A DNA stretch of 64,000 nucleotides from Acorus gramineus (Eukaryota > Streptophyta > Magnoliopsida > Acorales > Acoraceae), in contig JAUJYN010000012.1 in NCBI GenBank assembly GCA_030737835.1, forward strand, positions 7,749,003 to 7,813,002, in the 5' to 3' direction. The notes beneath the pieces were generated by a model. It was not told where the DNA came from, did no database searches, and saw only the letters and a program-made list of their open reading frames with translations. The position numbers and the translations under genes are program-made. Positions 39,710 to 50,566 of this stretch are shown here, in pieces (the stretch's first letter is position 1; each line of letters opens with the position of its first letter).

Positions 39710-41214
39710 ATGGCGAATCATGGATCTGTAGTCTTTGCAATGGTCACGCTCCTCTGCATCTTCATCAACTTCAAGAGTTCTTATGCAGGTGTGTACAAAA
39801 TCCATATTAATATTCTGTTAAAATATACTAAGTTTCACTATTAATGTGTTTTGCGTACAATTTTGTATAGAAAATAAAGAAAAATTAAAGAATCTAAGTC
39901 AAAGGAGAATCATTTTCTTTTTTACCATTTTTTTGTTTTTTTTTTATGTGATAAAAAAGTGACTGAAAATAAAAACTGCTATCTGTGCATGTGATGAAAG
40001 TTGATAGATAACAAGAAATTCTCTCACTTTCCTCACTTTCTCACGGGTGGAGGGAAAAAAAAAATTTCCTAGACAGAAGGGGTAAGGGAAAATGAGAATT
40101 TTTTCCTTCCATTTGTTTGGTATAAACACCAATTTTTAAGTAATCCGATATAAATTTTAAGTTTCGCTCATTTTTCATGCGTAAGATTAATTACTCATAT
40201 TAGAGAAAAGTGCATGCATAAATTTTGGCTTTCATTACACAAAACAGAGATGAGATCTTTTACCTTTGTTGTCTAATGAAAATGCATATTTTAACTCTCT
40301 TTATGCCATATATGTGGTGAGTTAAGATTGATTAACACAGGAAAACTCTATGTTCAAACACAGAGGATCCCATACCTCAAAAACTCACTTGAAGACCTTT
40401 GTAACCCTTCCCTACCAAATATTACTTTCATAAATTGTTCTTGTTCATCTTCCTTCATTGTTTCATTCAGAATGGTGCGTCGCCAATCCAAATGCAAAAG
40501 TCTCTGACCTACAGGAGAGTATAGATTCGACTTGTGGACATCGATATGTCGATTGTAGCGCCATCCAACCAAACGGTCCATGCTATGAACCAAACACGGT
40601 TGTAGCTCATGCCTCCTATGTCTTCAACCTCGAATGGCAGCAACACAAGAAGGAAGGAGTCATTTGTGACTTTGGTCTTGCCTTCCGCGTTGAAGTTGAT
40701 CCAAGTATGTTATACATCTCCAAAGCCAAGTAACATATCAAATTAGACATGAATTGCTAGTCTGTTAGGATTTAATTGAAGGCTTTAAATAAAGGTTGGT
40801 GTGGACCTTGGTTCATATTGAAATTGACTAATGCCTGAACAAAGTAAAATTGACTTAATAGAGTTTTTACTTTACTCTTACATATAGCTAAATAGAGTTT
40901 TTATTTTAGTCTTACACATAGTTAAAAAGGCCACACCATTTAACGTAGTGAATAAGATCGATCTCTAATCAAGAATATACTAGAGTATATCAGTATATAC
41001 TCTATTATGAAATGAAATAAAAAAATTGTATGCATTTAATTCATTCAAATATATACTTTAATTTTTGTCAAATCATTTAGTTATTCCATGAGATAAGTAT
41101 AAACTTTCAAAAAATTCAATATGTATTGACTGCAAGATTGTTTGAATGTAACATTTTTTTTTTTTTTTTTGGATTTCAGGTCATGGTAATTGCAAGTTTC
41201 CATCTGATCCTTGA
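39710..41214 (+). CDS. X8-domain (CBM43) secreted protein A, Ole e 10-like
   Basis: A small extracellular protein of the X8/CBM43 family, whose members bind beta-1,3-glucan (callose). Three exons, 39710-39788, 40471-40704 and 41180-41214, give 348 bp and 115 residues. Exon 1 is a signal peptide (MANHGSVVFAMVTLLCIFIN, cleavage after SSYA). Exon 2 carries most of the X8 domain: EWCVANPNAK, the cysteines of STCG, VDCSAIQ, GPCYEP and VICDFG, and the NTVVAHASYVFN core. Exon 3 adds the sixth cysteine in HGNCKFPSDP and the stop. There is no GPI-type tail or glucanase domain, so it is a stand-alone module. Both introns are phase 1, as in copies B-D. It is the most diverged copy, three residues shorter in the X8 exon and with changes around HRYVDC and LAFRVEVDPS. 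All six cysteines remain, so I expect a functional gene. Confidence 0.9.
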
Positions 41215-41574
41215 TTTGATGGGTACAAAGGAGACAATAAAGTATAAGGAGTATTATTTGTTCATGTGACTTAATTTCTTAAGTGAAACCATGACTGTAA
41301 AGGTTTACTGTACTCCATTTTTTGAGAATAATTTTGATTAATAAAAACTTGCTTTTATTGAGAGTATTGTTTTAATTGTTCCATTTATAACATGATACAT
41401 AGATGAATCTGCCTAAGCGTGGGATCAATTTTTTAATCGGCTGATTTGTTACTTTTGTGTACCACATGTAGAATAGTACAGAAAAAGTTAATTTTGGGCT
41501 TGCAATTGTGTCATGGAGCCTAAAAAATCTCTAAAGAATATTGAAGTAACATTAGCTTTTCGTGAATTATTGAC
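41215..41574. other. 3' flank of X8 gene A
   Basis: It is the downstream region of gene A. Much of it (for example from 41495, gggcttgcaattgtgtcatg) matches the 3' flanks of genes C and D in order. It ends at the target site of the LINE insertion. No gene. Confidence 0.65.
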
Positions 41575-41584
41575 GGTATAGCAG

Positions 41585-42842
41585 GTTTTTTATTTTTTTT
41601 ATGTTTTTTATTTTTGATGAAATGGTAAGCGAACGCCTTAATATATTAAGGGATGAACGTCCAATTGACAGTATATGAAAATGCAAAGATAATGGCCCTA
41701 GGTTATGAGAAGAAGATGATTCTACTCGAACCCACATAAGGCCCATAAGCGCTAAATCATTACAAATATGTCCATCTGGTAGCAAGTACCCCTTGCCCCG
41801 ACACAATGAAATCTTCAGTCAAGAACCAGGTCCTTGGCCACCTCCCGGGTGTTCTCCTCATAAGGGCGTTGGCTCTGTATATAACTTGGTTCCGTGTCAA
41901 CCATGTCGGCCAAACCAGAGTGAGAACGAGGCAATTGTGACACCTTTACCTTTGGGGATTGGTCGCCCATTCTTCTTAGTTGCTGGCCAGCCATCCACAT
42001 GCCCCCCAAGTCCCCGAAGTCCACTATAATACCCAATGCTACGCTCATCCGCTCCCACGCTCCCCGCATCTAAGCCTGTCAATTATCTAAAAAAAATCCG
42101 AATCTGATCCGAATTCGTATCCAAAAAATCAGAAATATCTGATATTCGAAGATCCGGAGTGCGAATATAGATATCAGTCTATCCGATCCGAAAATAATCC
42201 GTATCCGACATATATTATAAAAATATATATATATTTGTATTATATATTATCCATATTGTTATCTTGTATGATTAATCACAATGATAATATATTATAATAT
42301 TATTAAATTTTCAATGTATGATATCTGAAAGATATAATAAGCTTTAAAATCTTAATTTTAATTTTGACATCTTTATAAAATATCACTTGATTATCCAAAT
42401 TAATGTTAATATTCAAACATGTCAATTATCCGAAAAATATCCATATTCGATCCGTATCCGAAGGGAGCCGAATCCGAAAGTTAAGATATGAATATTGAAA
42501 TATCCGATTCGTATTCGTCTGATTGACAGGCTTACCCTGCACCACTCGACAGGTAGTGAATAAGTGATCTGCTGTCCCCTCCTCCTCTCCGCATAATGCG
42601 CAAGAAATCTCCACTCCTGGCACCCATCTGAACAGCCTTGATCTTGTGAGAATCCTTAGCTGGTGTAAGAGCCAAAGGAACGCCTTGACTTTGAGCGGCG
42701 CTTTATAACATGGGCCGCTCCCTCCTTAGCCAGTCACATCCGCTATGCACCGAGAAGCCATTGGTCCTCACGGGCCTTCAAGACGCATCGTCCCGGACTC
42801 CCAACCTGATCTCAAACCTCTGCACGGTCTCCAAGAGCCCAC
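41585..42842 (-). mobile_element. LINE copy, 5'-truncated, with a nested small transposon
   Basis: The minus strand reads a zinc-binding block ISCALCGEEEGTADHLFTTC at about 42608-42549, interrupted, then continues GAWERMSVALGI near 42060. The T-rich run at 41585-41611 is the A-tail of the minus-strand element. A 13-bp target duplication, with one mismatch, flanks it: GACGGTATAGCAG (41572-41584) and GATGGTATAGCAG (42843-42855). The empty site is visible in the paralogous flank of gene C near 56808 (gatggtatagcagctttg). The element at 42070-42534 is inserted within the zinc-binding coding stretch. Confidence 0.85.
42070..42534. mobile_element. Small inverted-repeat transposon, second copy of the intron-1 family
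   Basis: The ends taagcctgtcaat (42071) and attgacaggctta (to 42534) are perfect 13-bp inverted repeats. The flanks CCCCGCAT (42062-42069) and CCCTGCAC (42535-42542) look like an 8-bp target duplication with two changes, which suggests an hAT-like element. Subterminal repeats of the type gatccgaa and tatccga are prominent. It is clearly related to the sequence forming intron 1 of the GNL2-like gene. No coding capacity. Confidence 0.88.
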
Positions 42843-44290
42843 GATGGTATAGCAGCTTTGAAATTTAAAATTTTGAAGAACAGAGATGCAAAGAAATAAC
42901 TAAAATGTTAGTTTTGGGGAACTCTTACACACATTCCTTTAGCCCCGATTGGATAGCGACATAATCTATTATATGATAGATAGCTATTCTAATATAGAAT
43001 AGGCAGGGCCGGCCCTGAGATTTGAAAATTTGGGTGAGGCCCTAGACGATCTTTTAAAATGGGGCCCTATCACCTAAAAAATAATTCATCTTATTTAAAT
43101 ATAACACAATAAATTGTCATTTGTCATTGATCTACTAAAAGAGTATAAAAGATAAATACATACTCTCATCAATTTTATTTCACAACTTAACTATCATATA
43201 TAATCCATCTTGTAACAATTATAAATTACAAGCACATACATATAATCCAATTTTCTACGAATAATACGGATTTCACAAAACTTAGATTCAAAAAAGGGCT
43301 ACATACCTTATAATAGAGATGAATTTGTTATAAAATCTTTATATTTTGATTCTTAAATTTTGAAATGGTTGAAACTTGAGAGAGAGAGGGATAGAGAGAT
43401 TATGGAAGAGAGATTGAGATAGAGAGAGAGAGAGAGAGATTGGGGAGAAAAATTAAAAGTTAGGCTAATTTAAGAGTGTGATTATTGACATTCTAAAAAG
43501 AGATTTTAAAATTTTAATTATGCATGGGTGAGATTGATTGCAATTTTTATTGCCATTTGGAACATTGGATGAGTTAAGTGGGCTTATATATTTGCAGATT
43601 CATCATTCGTAGTGGGCTTATATATTTGCATATTCATCATTCGTAGTGGGCTTATATATTTACAGATTTTTCATTTGTAGGGAAGCCCATAAATGATAAA
43701 ACAGGTTATGTATGATATTAGTGAGGTAGAATGATTTGGGGGCCCTTCCCTGGGTGGTGTCACGCCCCGGGGCGGCCAACCCCGGAACGCGGCAAATGTA
43801 TATATATCATATCAGAAACCTACCCAGGAGGTCAAATGCATATACTCTAAACCACAAATAAAATGACAACACATATCAAATAGGGCTGACATAATATATA
43901 TACAATATAGCGGAAGCAAAAGACTGAATCTGTGAATAAACATTCTACAGACTCGATACTCAATCATCTGTCCTGTGAGAGCCAATATACACAAATACTA
44001 CTGAACATATACAAACGTGCTCAGCACGGAAATACAATACATACAGTCAAGGAAAGGGATGCTGACAGCCTCTGGTACTCGCGGACGTAGCGCTGCTCCG
44101 CTACTGAAGAAATCCCTCGGAAAGCTCCAACTGCTGCTCCGGCTCCAGCTCAGGCTCAGTGACCACTGGGGAAAAACATGTGCGAGGGGTGAGCCACACG
44201 CTCAGTGAACAGCACAACCCACGCAACACAGACAATATTTACCACAATATTCCATTATTTTAATCCAGCCATCAATACATAACAACATAA

Positions 44291-44465
44291 TCCAGTGGTT
44301 CGTACTTCGCCGAACCACCACACCCTCACCCTCACCCATCCATGGGTGACATAGGATTTTGGGACTGATAATCATCTATTCACAAATCCAGTAGGTCGCT
44401 CATCGCCAACCCACTACACCCTCACCCTCACCCATCAATGGGTGACATAGGATTTTGGGACTGAC
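44291..44465 (+). repeat. Tandem duplication of about 95 bp
   Basis: Two copies share accctcaccctcacccat and gggtgacataggattttggg, at about 44291-44370 and 44385-44465. Confidence 0.85.
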
Positions 44466-44717
44466 TAGGCTGTTGGTCACCCTTGGTCCACCGATAGCTC
44501 TCCCTCCACTCCGTAGGCCGCCTGGTCTACTCCCACATTCAGCACAGTCCGAAACCAAATCAGGAGGTGCCTACTAATGGGAGCCCTCTGTCAGGAAGGC
44601 CCTGTCTAACGTTGGGGGTAGCCTCTACCGGATCCAACGCAGGGAACAGAACAGCCTATCCATACGCATATGATCCACTGGGATCCTCAGACATTACATC
44701 TCTACATCTCACATGTC

Positions 44718-45186
44718 CTGAATTCCTCTGAATTCAACCGGATGCATCTCCACGATGCGGGGAAACAGTACAATCAAAAGCAGTGTTGGAATATCACTGG
44801 GGGAAAGAAACTCGGGAGGGCGGCGTGAGTTCCCGATACAGGGTACCCCGACAACCAAACAAGGAACACGGAGTACCCTAACACGGGTCTCACCGCTGTC
44901 CTCGCAAGGTCCCTCCCCTATAATATTCACTACTCATGCTAATAATCATACCAAACATACAACTCTACCGTTCTGAATTCCTCAGAACCCACCAGGGCGC
45001 ATAACTACGATGCGGGGAACATGCATAAGGTTATAACAGGGTGGAATATCATTGGGGGAAAGAAACTCGGGAGGGCAGCGTGAGTTCCCATTATAGGACA
45101 CCCCGACAACCAAACAAGGAACACGGTGTACCCTAACCCGGGTCTCACCGCTGTCCTCGCAAGGCCCCTCCCCTATAATATTCACT
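44718..45186 (+). repeat. Tandem duplication of about 255 bp
   Basis: Copies start at 44718 and 44973, both with ctgaattcctc. They share gggggaaagaaactcgggag, the caaccaaacaaggaacacgg phrase and the ending cccctcccctataatattcac type sequence. They are clearly similar over more than 200 bp, with small indels. Confidence 0.88.
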
Positions 45187-45599
45187 ATAACATGCAATTT
45201 AACAAGTACTAGCATTTAATTTAATAAATAAACTAATAGGACGCATGCATAGGCCGGGGTTTCCTAGCATGAAAACCAGGGGACATGCTACATGGCTCAT
45301 ACGCATATCCTATGGGTGCAAGTCCCTAGCATAAAAGCCTAAGGTAGCATGCATTCTACACATAATTCACACAAGCATGGATCACATATTATTACAGGTT
45401 AATATTTATCCATAGCGCCCCAGGAGAGGTCGGTATACGCCCAAGTGCATACAACGCCTCTCTACTGGGTTGGATTGTCCCACTCACCGGAACTCGGGTC
45501 GACGCGCGACCGTCCGTCGAGATCTGCAAGACAGGGTATTAACTGGGTAAGTATAAATCCGCAAGTATTATTAAATACTTAAATAAATACCCAAAACCC

Positions 45600-46500
45600 A
45601 CCACAAACACTTAACACTCGGGCAAACGTGCACGCGACCCGCACGCACGTTAGCCCGAGCATTCCGGCAACCCCCCCGCACGGCCGGCAACCACCCGCAC
45701 GGCCACCCGACCGCCCGGGTGCACCGCCGCGCTTCAGCCTGCGCACTCCGCGCACCGCCCGGGGCCCCGCGCGTCCACCGAGCCCAGCCGCGGCAGCCCG
45801 CACGCGCCCCGCACGCCGTGCGCTGGCCCGCGAGCACCCCGCACGCCCCCGCGCGCGGCGCCTCGCCCCCGCGCACACCATCCCTGCCTTGCCGCGACCC
45901 GCGCATGCCTCGCGCACGCCTCCTCGCCCCGCGCGCACCTCGCGCGCACCTCCGCCACCTCCTCCGCGCGCACCTCGCGCGTCCAGCACCTCCGGCAGCA
46001 CCTCCGCGCGCACCTCGCGCGCCCAGCACCTCCGGCAGCACCTCGGCGCACCTCGCGCGACCTGCTCCACGCGCACCAGCCGCCCAGCTCGCCCAGCACC
46101 GGCCTCTGCTCGCCCAGCACCGGCCACTGCTCGCCCAGCACCGGCCAGCACCTCCGCGCGCGCCCAGACCAGCGCCCAGACCAGCCCCTCGCGCCGGACC
46201 CGCTGCCTGAGGCCCCCAGCACGCCTGCACGACCGGCACAGCACGCCTGCACGACCAGCACAGCACGCCACCAGCGCGCGCCAGCTTGCACGCCGCGCGC
46301 ACGCGCGCCCGCGCACGCACGCGCGCATGACCGCGCGCGCCCAGCCTGCGCGCCGCTGCTGCTCTGCCTGCTGCCCGAGAACACCCCCTGCCGCCCGAGA
46401 ACACCCCCTGCTGCCCGAGACCACCCAAACCACCACCCACCGACCTCCGACCACCTCCACCGCCCCCCGAAGGCTATCCACAGCCGTCAACCACCCCTCA
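45600..46500. repeat. GC-rich low-complexity block
   Basis: It is dominated by Cs and Gs with short direct repeats such as cacctccgcgcgcacctcgc and ccagcaccggcc. Open frames of 216-308 codons on both strands are compositional artefacts: no two agree, none has a domain, and all share one repeated base pattern. Confidence 0.8.
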
Positions 46501-47210
46501 TACACAAATCCACACTCCTAGCATACATCTATGCAAGAAAAAGAGGGAAAGAAGGCTTACCGAGGGGAGGGAGCGAAGTCCGGACGCTCTTCGCGCGCGC
46601 CGAAACCTTTCCCAAAGGCCTTCTCAAGCCCCGATCTATCACGGCCCTCGATTTGGCTCGAAACAGAGGAGAGAGAGGGGAGGTCGGGGAGGCTAGAGTC
46701 GTCGGAATTTGGATTTGAAGGCACCGGAGCGTAGATCGGGACCCGATCTACACTTCCCGTGCTTTAGGTTTTTGATTTTGAGGGGTGGAGGGGGCTCAAA
46801 CGGAAGAAAATCGGAGGAGAGGAGAGAGGAAATCACGTCGGGAGGGATGATGAATAGTGACGAGGTGATTTTTGATTTCTTTTAAGTAGAGCGCGACTTA
46901 AAAACCCGGATACGCCCCGGAACTGGAAAATTTTTGCAAACGATGCCGGAATTCAATGAAATTTTTGTGAGAGGTCTAAAATGGCGCCAGGACACCAAAT
47001 ATGCGGTCAGATTTCCAATTGGAGTCCTCTAGCTCAGACGATAGCTAACAGTCTGAAAATAAGCGGTTCCGATCGAAAACCCTAAAAATTTTAAAAACCG
47101 CCAGGGCGCTCTAACGGTTACCAACAGGTTAAAAGTGACACATATATAACAGGTGGGGCCCTAGGCACCTGCCTACTGGGCCTACACCCAGGGCCGGGCC
47201 TGAGAATAGG

Positions 47211-47526
47211 ACACTGTTACACATAATTCTTTTTATGGTCCCAAATGCAGCCCATATGCTTTGTTAGCCATCCAATGGAGTATATACCTTCTTAGACGTT
47301 GTATGTACCTTGTTAAATTTTTTTCTTAAGCTTATTAAAAATGGATTCACTTAACTTGAAATAGAGCGATATACACATTTCATAAGATATATATCTCCAT
47401 TGCTGGGCTACTATGAAGGTATATGGACTGTCCTTAAAATTGTTTACATGCACTGCATGTAACACCGTTATTTTTTCAATACTTGCTCTTTTACTCATCA
47501 TTATGGATCTATTACCTCTATAGTAT
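47211..47526. other. Resumed 3' flank of X8 gene A
   Basis: After the hAT element the duplicated flank continues, with ttagccatccaatggagtat near 47265 and tctccattgctgggctacta near 47394. These match the region right of gene C near 57020 and 57533. No gene is seen. Confidence 0.65.
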
Positions 47527-48285
47527 TGTTTGGATAGAGACATAAACTATTCTGAAGTTTATAATTATTCAAGGAATATATTGATATAACAATCGAATAA
47601 GTGATTTTTTATTTGGTTATGTTATTAATTAGTTATTATCACTGGAACTGTAATGATGAAATTTTTGTTGTTTTGTTGACTATGAATAAGTTGTGAATAA
47701 AATATAAATGATTGTGGATAATGATTCACAAAAAGTAAAAAAATGATTTAATCTGTGGGCCATTAATTTATAAGAGTTGGTGACAGGCTATTTGATAGTG
47801 GGACCCACTTATTCTATTAGTCCGGCCCCGTTTGGATACAGAATATGACTTATTATTGGGAATACAATTATTCTGGTATAAATGAGTATAAATAAGGATA
47901 AAATGATTTTATGTTTGGTTGTGTTTTGAATTATTCTCATTGAAAAATGTAATAATAACGTTTTTATTGTTTGGATAAAGTGTGAATAAAGCGTGAATAA
48001 AGATTTATAAAATGTGAAAAAATGATGATAGTTGATTTGACAGGTGATTTATAAGAGGTGATAATAGTTAATTTAACAGTGGGGCCCACATATTCTTTGG
48101 GTGGAATAACCTAGAATAATTTTAATTTTAAGAGTTGGTTAGAATCTATATTCCATTTTATACCAGTTTATCTAAGCATACATTATCCCTTGGTATTCTG
48201 GGCATTCAAACACTTTATTTGACATATTCACCTTATTCTAGAATCTATCCGGGATTATACCGCATCCAAACGGGGGCTTACTAGG
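47527..48285. mobile_element. Two adjacent MITEs of the CCCGTTTGG family
   Basis: The second copy runs from about 47823 (ggccccgtttggatacag) to about 48280 (gcatccaaacgggggc), with inverted ends. The first, 47527-47820, shares its interior (tttggttatgtt, gaataagttgtgaataaaat, gtgggacccacttattct) but lacks a clear left end. Related sequence is at 12560-12975, 51540-51850, 52420-52470 and 52476-52925. Confidence 0.7.
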
Positions 48286-49222
48286 AATATTCTAATACCA
48301 GGAGAGGTGGAATTGCTACACCACTTCTCTCCCTCTTAAAGCCTCCAAAATTTCTAGCAGTGAATAGTTGAATAAACAAAGTCTTCAAACCCTCTTTTAA
48401 TGTATTAGGCTTGTATTTTTTTTAGAGCAACCGAGGTGTTTTTTTTTTAATTAGGTGCATGATTTTCTTATTTTTTTGAAAGGGATATGTGTTAAAAGTG
48501 TATCTAAATTGTTATTTATTAACTTATTTTTCTAATATTTATTAAATTATTAAATTGCAAAAATCCCACGTTCAATAATTTTCAAGTGATATTTATTTGA
48601 TTAATTATTTTTTGTTGTTGTACCATTATTTGATTGATCTTAGTATGAATCTAATTTATATGGATATGTATAAGTGTTTTCTAATATAGATGTTACAAGA
48701 AATTTTATTTAAGAGGTTACCATTTTAATGATTGTAGAGTTTGTATTTGTAATTTTATAAATTCTGGAGCTTAAAATAGAATAATATTGAAGAACAATTT
48801 TTTTTTTTTTGTGAATGAATATGGTACTCCACTTTAAATGTTCGTCTAGGGTCTGCCAAAAAAATTAATTCTCAGGGTTGGCCCTGAGTCCTCAGGGATT
48901 GATCCCCTAATCTCCTTTGCAGGGGGATGTTAACTAGCCAACCATGCAAAAAATATTATATCTTAACCTTTTTGTACCATTGTACATGTTGCTCTGTACA
49001 AAAACAATCAACCGAATAAAAGGAAACAACTTATGCGGAATCAGATGATATAAAAGGAAGACATAGAAAATAGTCCATTCAAGCCAAGTTCTCATTTCAT
49101 TATGGAGTAGCTACACATGAACATATATTCTCCATTTAAGATTTTATTGGGAAGTTACATTAACATTAACAAAAAAATCCATGGCCAAAATCTTTATTAA
49201 CCTTCAACTTCTACCCTCCAAG
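48286..49222. other. Spacer and 3' flank of X8 gene B
   Basis: AT-rich DNA without a gene. From about 48880 rightwards it matches, in the same orientation, the 3' flank of gene D (60960-61260), for example ggattgatcccct and tcttaacctttttgtaccat. It is therefore part of the duplicated X8 unit. Confidence 0.65.
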
Positions 49223-50449
49223 TCAAGGATCAGATGGAAACTTACAGTCACCATGACCTACAAGCCAATAAAACATATGGTGTCAATATTTCAATCAATA
49301 TATGGTTCACAAAATAAAGCATTTACTAAATACTTCTAAAAGCTCTTGTATTAATAATTGGATAATGTTACATGAAACCCCAATTTCAACCTCGCGTACA
49401 ATTCTCACGTATTCTCATTTTTTTAAAATGTAATTTATTTAATTTATCGAGGCATATATTATCATAAAAATAAACTCTAACGGAAATGGATCAACTTGTA
49501 GAAGATGTGAAAATTTTATGCTACATTTAACAAGAATGAACATATGTGAGATTGTATGCGGGATTATAAACAGAACTATTTGTAACAAAATGCTTAATAA
49601 ATTTGATTGTAGACCAATGATCACATTCATCTTGATTTAGGTTCCTAAAAAACAAATAATTCATGTATCATTGTTTAAGTTATTTGGCTTTAGAGATATA
49701 ACTTACTTGGATCATTTGAAACTTGCTGGGCAGCACCACTGAAATCACAAGTGGCCCCTTGTTTCTTGTTTTTCTGCCAATAGCTGTTGAAGGCATAGGA
49801 GGCATGATCTGCAACCGTATTGGGTTCAAAGCATGGCTGATTTGGTTGGATTGCACTACAATCGGCGCCTCCGACTCCACAAGCCCAATCTATACCCTTC
49901 TGTAGGACATCATCTGACGCATTTGGATTGGAGATGCACCATTGCCCATCTGAGTGAAACATGAAAGGAAGATAAATAATAATGTGTCAATGGACACAGG
50001 TATGCACGCAAGTATATTTTTGTGGGTGTGGGAAGTGAAATCCTAGGCATCGTGTGTAAATAGTATTTTAGGCACCATTTAAAAAGGATTTGGACAATTT
50101 TTGAAGATTCTGATTTTACAGAAAACATATTTCATTAAAAAAAAAAAAATTCAAATGTCCCTCGCAATCCTCTCTTTGAAAAAAGTGAAAAATAATATTT
50201 CTTTTTTATAAAAAACAGTTTTTCAGAAATCTCACAAAAGTATGTTTTCTAAGAGCTACTTTAAATGAAGTTATTTTCAAATGCATTACCAAACGTTACC
50301 TTAATTAGTAGTAAAACTGCATATACAATATTTAGTGGATCTAGATTTAACATGAACTAATGTGACTCACCTGCATAACAATTGTTCAAGTTGATGGAGA
50401 TGCAGAGGAGGGTAAAAATTACAAGAACCATAGCTCCGTGATGCTCCAT
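49223..50449 (-). CDS. X8-domain (CBM43) secreted protein B, Ole e 10-like
   Basis: A small secreted X8-module protein. Three exons on the minus strand, 50449-50371, 49949-49707 and 49257-49223, give 357 bp and 118 residues. The signal peptide is in exon 1 (MEHHGAMVLVIFTLLCISIN, ending NNCYA). Exon 2 starts DGQWCISNPNASDD and carries five of the six X8 cysteines (WC, AC, DC, PC, TC) plus NTVADHASYAFNSYWQKNKK. Exon 3 gives HGDCKFPSDP with the sixth cysteine and stop. It lacks a GPI signal or catalytic domain. The intron phases equal those of the other copies. The mature part differs from D by only a few residues, notably Phe for Tyr in PCFEPNT and NS for NN before YWQ, pointing to recent duplication or conversion. 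Its 5' end faces gene C. Confidence 0.92.
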
Positions 50450-50514
50450 CTCTCACTGTCAAATAAGGCTTGATTTACAACTGAAAAGATAATATGAAAT
50501 TCATAGAAAGGCTA

Positions 50515-50566
50515 TGGGTTTTTATAAGGGTCTGAAAGACATTGAGACACTCGCCAAATGTGGATA
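50515..50566 (-). promoter_or_regulatory. Core promoter of X8 gene B
   Basis: The TATA box (minus-strand TATAAAA) is at 50526-50520. The adjoining upstream block, up to about 50566 and beginning cacatttggcgagtgtctca on the minus strand, is shared with genes C and D. Confidence 0.78.

Larger units (their letters stand above)
43758..47151. mobile_element. Solo-LTR-like insertion, 3.39 kb, nested in the hAT element
   Basis: It begins TGTCACGCCCCGGGG and ends TATAACA (TG...CA), flanked by the 5-bp repeat GGTGG (43753-43757 and 47152-47156), the hallmark of LTR-retroelement integration. I find no second LTR inside and no gag or pol, so it is either a long solo LTR or a non-coding element. It holds two tandem arrays (44291-44465 and 44718-45186) and a very GC-rich low-complexity block (45600-46500) with overlapping Arg/Ala/Pro-rich open frames in several frames, which I do not take as genes. 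Confidence 0.7.
43004..47202. mobile_element. hAT-type non-autonomous element, split by an LTR-type insertion
   Basis: The ends are cagggccggccctg (43004-43017) and cagggccgggcctg (47189-47202), flanked by an 8-bp direct repeat AGAATAGG (42996-43003 and 47203-47210). Both are as expected for hAT elements. Once the 3.4-kb insertion at 43758-47151 is removed the element is about 0.8 kb with no transposase. A GA microsatellite lies at 43378-43440. The element interrupts the duplicated 3' flank of X8 gene A; the flank resumes at 47211 and matches gene C near 56975. Confidence 0.85.

Noticed and set aside
45571..46521. Open frames of 216-308 codons on both strands
   Set aside because: They overlap each other in several frames in a GC-rich repeat tract inside a retroelement-like insertion. 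They encode only Arg/Ala/Gly/Pro runs with no domain.
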